A stretch of 6,701 nucleotides of DNA from Chitinophagales bacterium. GTDB lineage: Bacteria; Bacteroidota; Bacteroidia; Chitinophagales; UBA10324. Position numbers and translations under genes: made by a program. The DNA lies in the NCBI GenBank assembly GCA_026786335.1, contig JAJAYG010000036.1, forward strand, positions 1-6,701, in the 5' to 3' direction. Numbering within the stretch: position 1 is the first letter of the stretch; every line of letters starts with the position of its first letter. Under the pieces are notes generated by a model that was not told the origin of the DNA, made no database searches, and was given only the letters and a program-made list of their open reading frames with translations. Of this stretch, positions 1 through 6,488 are shown in pieces.

Positions 1-166
1 AGATAGCATTGTTTACTGCTTCACTTAAACAGACCAAAATGTTAGCTTCCGTTTCGTCGCTTAATTGAATTTCTGATTTTAAATCTTCCATCATGGTTTC
101 AATGAGGTTGATATTTTCAGGAACTGAATTAAAAACGACTTCGCGGCTTAATTGCGAATCGACCAT
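1..166 (-). CDS. RsbW/SpoIIAB-like ATP-binding (anti-sigma regulatory) protein, N-terminal part only
   Basis: The first 55 codons are present, from the ATG at 166-164, and the gene runs off the left edge. It begins MVDSQLSREVVFNSVPENIN and ends LSEAVNNAI. The end matches the N-box of GHKL (HATPase_c_2) ATPases of the RsbW/SpoIIAB anti-sigma kinase group: the acidic residue E49 followed by N53, which in the family helps hold Mg-ATP. The beta-strand then 'PENINLIETMMEDL' helix is also the family's usual N-terminus. Known relatives bind ATP and either phosphorylate an anti-anti-sigma partner or hold a sigma factor; whether this one does is not visible because the rest of the ATP-binding site lies outside the window. 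It starts 24 bp after the DUF4175 gene stop on the same strand, so the two are probably co-transcribed. No Shine-Dalgarno sequence is seen. The ATP-binding family is fairly secure; the partner is unknown. Confidence 0.8.
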   Translation of the reverse strand, partial: MVDSQLSREVVFNSVPENINLIETMMEDLKSEIQLSDETEANILVCLSEAVNNAI

Positions 167-190
167 AATAAATTAGCAGGGTTTTGGTGT

Positions 191-3100
191 TTACTGCTGC
201 AAAGATTTGTAATACTCTTCTACCAAATCCCGATAAAAAGGTTTCAAATCTGGGGGAACAGTTTTGTATAATTCTAACTCACCTTGTTTCTTCTTAAGGT
301 ATTCCTCAATTTCAGGAGGTAATTTCTTTACCATTTCTTTACCTGTTTCCGATTCGCGTTTATTATCTGTTTCTCTCTGACGTTCGGCATTTTCTGCTTC
401 TAACAGTTTTGTCATTATCTCCTGCTGGCGCTTTATCATCTCGGCAGTAATTTGCTTGTTGAGTAACTCGGTTTCAGTTTTCTCCATGTCTTTTTGAAGC
501 TTATCTAAATTGCCCATAGAGTTTTTTCCATCCTTATTCAACTCATCATTCATCTGCCTTATGGATTCGCGAATTTGTGCCTGTTGCTGTGCCATCTGCG
601 CCATCTGCTGACTCATTTGTTGACCGGTCCCTTTACCATCTTTCGGTGTTTTTCCATCCTTCATTTGTTGCCCCATTTGTTGAATCTTATCATTCAACTG
701 TTTTTGCATTTGTTTCATGGACGACATGCTTTGCTTTTTTCCACCTGGTTTTTGACACATTTGGCTGCCTGCCATTTGCTGGCTCATTTGCTCTTGCATT
801 TGTTTCATCACTTCATTAAAGATCAGTGCAAGGTTATTTACACCGGTCATTATGTATTGTTGATTTGAAGCAGCTACTGGAGTTTGTCTTTGTTCCAGAG
901 AGTGAAGTGCATTCTCCATATTTTTATCTATGGAAGTGATTTGCTCATTAACAAAATTTTTTATCTGAGTTACTCTCTTACTTAATTCTTGTATGCTGTC
1001 TTTAACCATTTGAAGATCATCTTTTACATCCTTTTGTGATTTCATAATTTCGAGATACATTGGGTTGTAGACATTCACACCTTTTGTTTTGCTGATCAAA
1101 TCTTCCTGATCAAAGGATATTTTGATGAGGTTCTCTAAAATCTGCCTTACAGCTTGCATATCAATTTCGTCTTGCTGTTGCTGCATGCTTTGCATTGCTT
1201 GCGACATCTTCTCCGACATCTTTTGCATTTGTTGCGATGCATTCTTTTGACTTTCGCTTGCCTTTTTATTATTCTGCTTTTCTAAGTTCTCTTTTGCATC
1301 TTGTTGTTGTTGTTCAGTTTGTTGTTGTTCTTCTTTGGTTTCAGGCATTTCATTGGGGTGATCAAGTTCCTGATTTTTCTTTTCCAAATCTTTTAAATCT
1401 TCCTGAACATCTTTAAATTCATTTTGCAATTCTTCTTGTTTTTTACCCAGAGAATCTGCTTTATTTTTTTTCTCTTCCGAATTCAATTTTTTTGAATCAT
1501 CAGCTGTTTTATTTGCGAGGTCATTTTGTTTTTTGGCAAGGTTATCAAGCTTGTCTTTAGTATCATTCATCTTCTTCTCAAACTCTAATTGTTTATAGAG
1601 TGCAAGCATTCGATCTAATTCTTTTTGTAACTGATCATTGTTTAATTTTTGATCTTGTAGTTGATCGAGTGTTTTATCTTTATTAAGTTCATCGAGCATA
1701 TCCTGAAGTTTCTTCATCATCTCTTTCATTTCAGGAGTTAATGTTTGATCCATCAACTTTTGAAGTTCTTCTGATTTCTGTTTTGTTTCCTCATTGAATG
1801 GTTTATTCTCATTCTGATTCTGCTGATTTTCTTTTAAGGATTTTTTTACTCCTTCAATTTTATTGTTTAACTCTTGTTGTCTTTTAAGCAAGTCTTCAAT
1901 TTTTTTCTTGTCTTCCCATGTTGGATTTTTTTTGTTAAGTAATTCATTTTGAAGTTTCTCAAATTCATCTCTCAACTGCTGTGCTTCTTTCATTGATGAT
2001 TCTAAATCATCTTTAATTTTTTCACTTTCCTGATAGGTTTGTTTTTCCATTTCCTTTTCTGTGGGCTTGGCAAACGTCATAACTTGCGAGCGTGAAAATT
2101 TACTTCCATTCACACCATCATTATCCCATGCTTCGAAGAAGTAAGTAATGTTGTCACCCGGATTTAAGCCTACGGTATTCAAATCCCAATAATGAGAGAA
2201 TTGTGAATATTTACCGGGAGTGAATTGAACAGCAATGCTCTCATAATTTTCATTGGATGAAATTTCTTCTCCTGCTTTTTCAATTTTGTATTTGAAATAA
2301 ACATTTCTCAATCCATAATCATCAGAAGCTTCACCAGCTAAGTAGAGGTACTTTTTATTGTTACTATCGCTCACTTGCGAAACTGAAATAGCAGGGTAGC
2401 GATCAGGAATTACCGAGATAGAATAACCTATTGAGTCTGCTTTAGGAAGATCATTACCAGAAATAAAAACTGTATAAGGCACATCATTCTTTACGCGCTT
2501 TGTAAAATTAAATTCTTCACTTGCGTTAATGGGCATTGTGTAAGTTGAATCCCCAAACCGAATCAATATTTCAGATGTGTTTTGTGAAAGGAATTGCCAA
2601 TTAATTTTTGTGCCTTCGGGAACTGTTAGGTCACCAATGTTTTGCAGCGTTTCATTTTTTCTTCCTGTATAAGAAGGGTAGGTGAGTGCGGTGCTGAATT
2701 TTTCAATGATTGGCTTAGGTAAAACTTTTAAGTCAAAATCTTTAGATCGAAATCCATTTGCAGAAATAAAAAATGAAACATCTTTCTGCGGCTTCACAAT
2801 GTTATAAGAATATTCAGTGGCAGATTTTTTTGTGAGCGGATATTGAAATCCATTCATTTCAATAAATGCTTCATTCGGCAATGCTTCGCCACTAACTTTT
2901 ATCTTCACTTCATAATCTGAGTATTGAATGGTTTGCAGTTTTTCATTCACCACATTAAACTGAAATGGTGACTTCTTTTCAAAATATTCATTGTGATGAA
3001 TAAGACGCAACGTAGAATCCTTTAGCAGATTTGGTGATGCAAAAAGTATAAATGCAAGAACAAGTATCGGTGCTAACAAATATCTCAGGTACTTTCTATT

Positions 3101-3565
3101 AACCGAAAGATTAATTGCTGAAGAAAATGGAACAGGTTTAATTGCCTCGATCTTTTGATTGATGCTTGCTTCAATCAAAGATGAATCGCTGTTTTCATTT
3201 GCAAGATTCTTCAATTGCAGAATGTTCAGCAACCGATCCTGAACATTTGCGAAATGTGAACCGATTATGCTTGCAGCTTTTTCATGCGAAATTGTTTTTC
3301 CTAAATTGAAATAATGCATTGCGGGAATGATTACCCAGCGCACCAAAACAAATAATGCTCCTGCGAGAAAACCAAAAAATAAAATTGTTCTTATGGATGA
3401 AGAGAAATAGAAATAATATTCAGAAACGCTGATGACTAAAAATGCAGCCAACAAAATTGCTCCTGTATATATGGCTCCACGAATCAATTGATTCACATAA
3501 AATTTGCGAATGAACTCATCGAGTTTTCGAATAAGCAGTTGGTAATTGTTGTTTGAGTTTTCCAT
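191..3565 (-). CDS. DUF4175-family membrane and coiled-coil protein, 1124 aa
   Basis: Start chosen at ATG 3565-3563 (MENSNNNYQL). The frame stays open to a TTG at 3652, but those 29 extra codons look like translated leader, whereas the ATG is followed by an ordinary cytoplasmic helix and then membrane segments. Visible parts: two adjacent hydrophobic segments (about residues 28-50 and 58-82), a third (about 160-180), then a large beta-rich presumably periplasmic region (about 200-500) with ASDDYGLRNVYFKY (413-426) and YFFEAWDNDGVNGSKFSRSQ (475-494), both characteristic of the family. After this comes a long Glu/Lys/Gln coiled coil (about 505-770), a Met/Gln-rich low-complexity stretch (about 776-1000), and a charged C-terminus with LPPEIEEYLKKKQGELELYK (1082-1101). 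Length is normal for Bacteroidota DUF4175 proteins as I recall them. Molecular function is unknown; an envelope scaffold is an inference from the architecture. It has a single cysteine (C937). Confidence 0.85.
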   Translation of the reverse strand: MENSNNNYQLLIRKLDEFIRKFYVNQLIRGAIYTGAILLAAFLVISVSEYYFYFSSSIRTILFFGFLAGALFVLVRWVIIPAMHYFNLGKTISHEKAASIIGSHFANVQDRLLNILQLKNLANENSDSSLIEASINQKIEAIKPVPFSSAINLSVNRKYLRYLLAPILVLAFILFASPNLLKDSTLRLIHHNEYFEKKSPFQFNVVNEKLQTIQYSDYEVKIKVSGEALPNEAFIEMNGFQYPLTKKSATEYSYNIVKPQKDVSFFISANGFRSKDFDLKVLPKPIIEKFSTALTYPSYTGRKNETLQNIGDLTVPEGTKINWQFLSQNTSEILIRFGDSTYTMPINASEEFNFTKRVKNDVPYTVFISGNDLPKADSIGYSISVIPDRYPAISVSQVSDSNNKKYLYLAGEASDDYGLRNVYFKYKIEKAGEEISSNENYESIAVQFTPGKYSQFSHYWDLNTVGLNPGDNITYFFEAWDNDGVNGSKFSRSQVMTFAKPTEKEMEKQTYQESEKIKDDLESSMKEAQQLRDEFEKLQNELLNKKNPTWEDKKKIEDLLKRQQELNNKIEGVKKSLKENQQNQNENKPFNEETKQKSEELQKLMDQTLTPEMKEMMKKLQDMLDELNKDKTLDQLQDQKLNNDQLQKELDRMLALYKQLEFEKKMNDTKDKLDNLAKKQNDLANKTADDSKKLNSEEKKNKADSLGKKQEELQNEFKDVQEDLKDLEKKNQELDHPNEMPETKEEQQQTEQQQQDAKENLEKQNNKKASESQKNASQQMQKMSEKMSQAMQSMQQQQDEIDMQAVRQILENLIKISFDQEDLISKTKGVNVYNPMYLEIMKSQKDVKDDLQMVKDSIQELSKRVTQIKNFVNEQITSIDKNMENALHSLEQRQTPVAASNQQYIMTGVNNLALIFNEVMKQMQEQMSQQMAGSQMCQKPGGKKQSMSSMKQMQKQLNDKIQQMGQQMKDGKTPKDGKGTGQQMSQQMAQMAQQQAQIRESIRQMNDELNKDGKNSMGNLDKLQKDMEKTETELLNKQITAEMIKRQQEIMTKLLEAENAERQRETDNKRESETGKEMVKKLPPEIEEYLKKKQGELELYKTVPPDLKPFYRDLVEEYYKSLQQ

Positions 3566-3576
3566 TATAGTGAAGC

Positions 3577-3584
3577 CGAAATTA
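3577..3584 (-). promoter_or_regulatory. Candidate -7 box for the DUF4175 gene
   Basis: The 87-bp gap between the dehydrogenase stop and the DUF4175 ATG contains TAATTTCG on the minus strand, one mismatch from TAnnTTTG and 11 bp before the ATG. No good -33 TTG is seen about 20 bp upstream, only TTTTA. The gap length itself suggests a separate promoter or a leader. Weak support. Confidence 0.25.
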
Positions 3585-3652
3585 AAGTAAATTAAGTCGG
3601 GATTAAAACGAATTCGTCGAAGAAAAATTTTAGGCGAGTACAATAACACCAA

Positions 3653-4771
3653 TTAAGTGCTTTGCAATCTGTAATTCACATTTCTTGTTTTTAAATAATT
3701 CATCACATACTCAAAGCATTTTTCTTCTTTCCCTAAATATTCAGGAGGTGAAATTCCTTTTTGAGCATACAATCCATCGAGAACAAGATTGGCAGCAGCA
3801 GTGCAAGTGTAACCGGTGGTGCGTTCCATTGATGAAGTTTTTGTTGGCTGATCATACCGGTCAAACAAATTGTAAGTGTATTTTTTTGAGGTGCCATTTT
3901 CATTTCCCTCAATGGTAATCCGCATCACAGTAAATTCTTCTTCACCCGGTTCATATTTCCATTTCGGGAAAAAGAGAGCACCGGTAAATTCAGCAGGTTT
4001 TATCTTTTGTCCGCGCACTGTAATTTCTTCTTCCGAAAACATTCCCATCTCACGCAACTGCTCCATCAGTTTTGTATGCCCGGGGTAGCGTAATGTTTTT
4101 TCTTTCATGTTGGGGATCTTCATGGTGTGTAATAAGGAACGAAGCCCATCGGTGTTGAATGCTTCAAGTGTTCCCACTTCATCAAAATTTATTTCTTCAA
4201 TATCAGAGAGTGCAGGCACGGTCATCACTTTTGAGTTCACCACAATTTTAGCTGGTCGGGTATAAATTTCTAACACATCAACAGGGGAGAAGGGCGCTTT
4301 GTATTGGAACGGCATTGTTCTTTTCACAGGCAATCCGCCACACATGGCTACAAAATTTTCAATCGTCATTCGCTCATTGTGATAACCCAGAATGATGTTG
4401 AACATTCCCGGTGCAACGCCGCAGTCCATAATTGCAATCACATTTTTTTCTTTGGCCAATGCATCCAGCTCAAAACAATCTTCGGGAAAAAAGGAAATGT
4501 CAACAATATTTTTTCCGGCATTGATTACTGTTTTTACTGTTTCAAAACCCATGAAGCCGGGTACCGCACCAATTACCAGATCGGCATTGGCAATTACATT
4601 TTCAATTTCATCTTTGCGTGAAAGATCGGCTTCTGTTTTTTTTATGTTAGAAGGAAGGAGCACTAAATTTTTTTTGCTCACATCAACAGATGTAACAGAA
4701 TGTTTTTTTGCAAGGTCAATTGCCATTGCGCGCCCAACCATGCCGGCGCCGAGGATAGTGATGTTATTCAT
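3653..4771 (-). CDS. Saccharopine dehydrogenase / lysine 6-dehydrogenase-like NAD(P)-binding oxidoreductase
   Basis: A complete 372-residue member of the saccharopine dehydrogenase superfamily. The N-terminal Rossmann fold begins at once with the dinucleotide motif GAGMVG (residues 8-13). The second strand ends in D30 (SVTSVD), which usually favours NAD(H) over NADP(H). DCGVAPGMFN (116-125) lies at the active-site junction, and the C-terminal catalytic domain contains FNTDGLRSLL (205-214), RYPGH (228-232) and ERTTGYTCTAAANLVLDG (316-333). Length and motifs fit the lysine 6-dehydrogenase-like branch, which oxidises L-lysine at the epsilon-amino group, better than bifunctional plant or animal enzymes. 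Substrate cannot be fixed from sequence alone: saccharopine, lysine or another amino acid-derived imine are all possible. The ATG overlaps the TGA of the upstream PIN gene as ATGA, implying translational coupling. Three A7-A8 runs lie in the first 70 codons, but the frame is intact. Confidence 0.88.
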   Translation of the reverse strand: MNNITILGAGMVGRAMAIDLAKKHSVTSVDVSKKNLVLLPSNIKKTEADLSRKDEIENVIANADLVIGAVPGFMGFETVKTVINAGKNIVDISFFPEDCFELDALAKEKNVIAIMDCGVAPGMFNIILGYHNERMTIENFVAMCGGLPVKRTMPFQYKAPFSPVDVLEIYTRPAKIVVNSKVMTVPALSDIEEINFDEVGTLEAFNTDGLRSLLHTMKIPNMKEKTLRYPGHTKLMEQLREMGMFSEEEITVRGQKIKPAEFTGALFFPKWKYEPGEEEFTVMRITIEGNENGTSKKYTYNLFDRYDQPTKTSSMERTTGYTCTAAANLVLDGLYAQKGISPPEYLGKEEKCFEYVMNYLKTRNVNYRLQST

Positions 4772-5193
4772 AATTTAGAAATCGTGTTTTTGAAATTTTC
4801 AATTGCCTGCCACCGCGATAAAATTGCAAAACCTTTTGCGACAAAATCTGAATCGAACGAAACGAGTTTGAGATTTCTTAATACGCTGATGAAAGCTTGA
4901 AAACTATCATCGAAATCCAATCCGCTTTTTTTTGACAACAGTGAAATTGAATGCAAATCTTCAATAGATGGTTCTAAAATCTTGACATTGCCTCTGTTGA
5001 ATAAATCATTAAGGAGCGTTACAAATAACTCTTGCTGCTTTCGGCTTGTTAGAATAATTCCAATGGAGAAAAGAGCAAAAGAAGAAATAAATAAAAGGCG
5101 TGATGGTATTTCTTTAAATAAACGATCTGCTTCAGCTGCTCTTTGTTGATGCAGCAAATCTTCGAGCCAAACATTCGTATCAATGAGGTACAT
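4768..5193 (-). CDS. PIN-domain toxin, VapC-like ribonuclease
   Basis: A 141-residue PIN-fold protein. It opens with MYLIDTNVWLE, the classic first strand carrying catalytic D5. Later acidic residues occur in GLDFDDSF (D93, D95, D96) and in VSFDSDF (D114, D116), matching the third and fourth metal-binding positions of VapC ribonucleases. The second position, usually an acidic residue on the helix after the second strand, falls in FISSFALFSIGI (35-46), where no acid is seen. Known VapC proteins cleave tRNA, rRNA or other RNA with Mg2+ and are blocked by their VapB partner; the target here is unknown. It overlaps the upstream antitoxin gene by 14 bp and the downstream dehydrogenase gene by 4 bp. 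A purine-rich GGATAGAAAAG just before the ATG, inside the antitoxin gene, may help reinitiation. It appears intact. Confidence 0.82.
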   Translation of the reverse strand: MYLIDTNVWLEDLLHQQRAAEADRLFKEIPSRLLFISSFALFSIGIILTSRKQQELFVTLLNDLFNRGNVKILEPSIEDLHSISLLSKKSGLDFDDSFQAFISVLRNLKLVSFDSDFVAKGFAILSRWQAIENFKNTISKL

Positions 5194-5410
5194 ACTTTTC
5201 TATCCACCAATCCATGGCTTTTTTTTGCAACTCTATAGAAGTATATTTTTCTCGCAAATCTTTTAACCCGCCAGCCCAATCAAATTGCAAGTATGTTTCT
5301 TTGTTTTCGGCTTTCTTTTTCAATAAAGAATCAAGCAAATTATTCACCTCATTCAATGATTGTGAATCCAACTCCTTAATTTTTTTCTCTATCAATTCTA
5401 ACTGCGACAT
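5180..5410 (-). CDS. VapB-like antitoxin (DUF2281-type) of the PIN toxin
   Basis: A 76-residue protein encoded directly upstream of the PIN toxin and overlapping it by 14 bp, the standard antitoxin-first order of type II toxin-antitoxin loci. Residues 1-33 are an amphipathic helical segment (IEKKIKELDSQSLNEVNNLL) resembling DUF2281-type antitoxin N-termini; I do not see an obvious ribbon-helix-helix or AbrB DNA-binding motif. The C-terminal part, LQFDWAGGLKDLREKYTSIE (41-60) followed by LQKKAMDWW, is a recurring signature of small antitoxins paired with PIN toxins and is the likely toxin-wrapping segment. It starts 27 bp after the lpxD-like stop on the same strand, so it is probably read through from that gene, perhaps with an extra local promoter. 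The antitoxin role rests on position, size and the C-terminal motif; autorepression is inference only. Confidence 0.8.
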   Translation of the reverse strand: MSQLELIEKKIKELDSQSLNEVNNLLDSLLKKKAENKETYLQFDWAGGLKDLREKYTSIELQKKAMDWWIEKYVPH

Positions 5411-5414
5411 GCTG

Positions 5415-5430
5415 CAAATTTAAAAATTTA
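5415..5430 (-). promoter_or_regulatory. AT-rich inverted repeat with TAAATTTG box before the antitoxin gene
   Basis: Two AAATTT units (5416-5421 and 5424-5429), each self-complementary, are separated by 2 bp and so also form an inverted repeat. On the minus strand TAAATTTG (5422-5415) is an exact TAnnTTTG match four bases before the antitoxin ATG. It could be an internal promoter and operator for the toxin-antitoxin pair. The nearest TTTG upstream (5452-5449) is 26 bp away, longer than usual, and such AT-rich repeats arise easily by chance. Confidence 0.25.
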
Positions 5431-5437
5431 TTTACGA

Positions 5438-6367
5438 TTATTTTTTCTCAAACAACTCCTTCAACCTCTTCATCCAAACTAATTCTTTCATTTTTTCTTT
5501 TGCTTCAAGCACCGGACTTCCGAAATAAATTTTGCCGCCTTCAATTGAAGATGCAACACCTGATTGCGCATATACCACTGCTCCTTTTCCAATCACCAGA
5601 TCTTTGTTTACACCTACTTGCCCCCACAAAATTACATCGTCTTCAATTTTTGCAACACCCGCAATTCCAACCTGTGCTGCGAACAAACAATTTTTCCCGA
5701 TCGCAGTATCGTGACCTACATGAACGTGATTATCAAACTTACTCCCATCACCAATAGTTGTATCGCCCGAAACACCGCGGTCAATAGTAGTGCACGCCCC
5801 AATTTCTACTCTATTGCCAATCACCACTCTTCCGCATGAATGCATTTTCACATAACCTCTGTCAGCATATTTTTTAAAATAAAAAGCATCGGCGCCAATC
5901 ACTGCTCCCGAATGAATCACACAATCATTACCAACAATGCAATGATCACCGATGGATGCATTTGCATGGATCAAACAATTTTTACCAATCACCACATGAT
6001 TGCCAATGAATGCACCCGGCTGCACTCTTGTTCCTTCTCCGATTTTTGCTGAGGCAGAAATTGAAAGAACAGAATTTTTGAAAGGGCGATAATGATTGGT
6101 GAGAAAATTATAATCACGAAACGGATCATCGGAAATAAAAAGATGTTTTCCTTCAGGCACTTCAACTTCTTTATTAATGATGATTACTGTTGCTGCAGAG
6201 TTTAATGCTTTGTTATAATATTTTGGGTGATCAACAAAAGTGAGATCACCATTGCGCACCATGTGTATCTCATTGATTCCTTTCAACAAATAATTTTCAT
6301 CACCCATTAACCTTGCATTGATTAATGAATTGATGGCTGACAGTTTCACAGGAGAATTTAAGTCCAT
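5438..6367 (-). CDS. lpxD: LpxD-like UDP-3-O-(3-hydroxyacyl)glucosamine N-acyltransferase, short paralogue type
   Basis: A 309-residue left-handed beta-helix acyltransferase. The N-terminal domain has FVDHPKYYNKAL (44-55) and SAATVIII, the uridine-binding domain pattern of LpxD. Hexapeptide repeats of the [IV]G-x-x-x type run from about 105 to 270. CTTIDRG (192-198) and VGHDTAIG (217-224) are LpxD hallmarks; H219 aligns with the catalytic histidine (H239) of E. coli LpxD. The C-terminal helix (GSPVLEAKEKMKEL, 283-296) ends the protein. LpxD transfers an R-3-hydroxyacyl chain from ACP to the 2-amino group of UDP-3-O-acyl-glucosamine in lipid A synthesis, in the cytoplasm. At 309 residues it is shorter than the usual 340, and it resembles the second LpxD-like protein many Bacteroidota carry, so its exact acceptor may differ. 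The start ATG 6367-6365 gives the normal N-terminus. It is divergent from gcvT. Confidence 0.85.
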   Translation of the reverse strand: MDLNSPVKLSAINSLINARLMGDENYLLKGINEIHMVRNGDLTFVDHPKYYNKALNSAATVIIINKEVEVPEGKHLFISDDPFRDYNFLTNHYRPFKNSVLSISASAKIGEGTRVQPGAFIGNHVVIGKNCLIHANASIGDHCIVGNDCVIHSGAVIGADAFYFKKYADRGYVKMHSCGRVVIGNRVEIGACTTIDRGVSGDTTIGDGSKFDNHVHVGHDTAIGKNCLFAAQVGIAGVAKIEDDVILWGQVGVNKDLVIGKGAVVYAQSGVASSIEGGKIYFGSPVLEAKEKMKELVWMKRLKELFEKK

Positions 6368-6385
6368 AGTTAAAAATTTGTATGG

Positions 6386-6393
6386 CGAAAGTA
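6386..6393 (-). promoter_or_regulatory. Candidate -7 box for the lpxD-like operon
   Basis: On the minus strand TACTTTCG differs from TAnnTTTG at one base and ends 18 bp before the lpxD-like ATG. A TTTTG at 6429-6425 could be a -33 element, but its spacing of 31 bp is too long for this box. It would instead suit a poorer GAACTTTG at 6403-6396. The operon needs a promoter in this 121-bp gap, but which box is used is uncertain. Confidence 0.3.
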
Positions 6394-6450
6394 GCCAAAG
6401 TTCATAACGCAGAATTATTCAGTTCAAAACAAAAAGTGTTTTTCAAAAGT

Positions 6451-6458
6451 TATCTTTG
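6451..6458 (+). promoter_or_regulatory. Bacteroidetes-type -7 promoter box for gcvT
   Basis: TATCTTTG matches the TAnnTTTG consensus of Bacteroidetes primary-sigma promoters exactly. It ends 30 bp before the gcvT ATG, which would give a leader of roughly 25 nt. A clear -33 TTG element at the expected distance is not seen; only a T-rich stretch (6439-6443) is near. Likely but unproven. Confidence 0.55.
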
Positions 6459-6488
6459 CGCAACTTTTAAAATTCAGTTTTTCAAAAA

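Noticed and set aside
3608..3621. Palindrome ACGAATTCGT overlapping TTCGTCGAA in the gap before the DUF4175 gene, considered as a terminator
   Set aside because: The arms leave no loop and no suitable T-run follows as for an intrinsic terminator. At 10 bp it may be chance or a weak protein site.
3566..3652. Extension of the DUF4175 protein by 29 residues to a TTG codon at 3652
   Set aside because: The TTG directly abuts the upstream stop codon, and the added residues have no family resemblance. The ATG at 3565 gives a normal N-terminus and leaves room for a leader or promoter.
4392..4778. Plus-strand open frame of 128 codons opposite the dehydrogenase gene, and similar plus-strand frames opposite the DUF4175 and lpxD-like genes
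   Set aside because: These are antisense shadows of strongly supported genes, with no recognisable motifs or domain pattern.
5180..5226. Frameshift at the antitoxin A8 tract producing an antitoxin-toxin fusion
   Set aside because: The toxin frame has a TAG stop between the A8 tract and the toxin ATG, so slippage into that frame would terminate rather than fuse the proteins.
5049..5279. A 76-codon minus-strand frame overlapping both the antitoxin and toxin genes
   Set aside because: It lies entirely inside two well-supported genes in a third frame, with an unusual residue composition. It is reachable from the antitoxin only by a -1 slip at the A8 tract, and nothing suggests the product is real.
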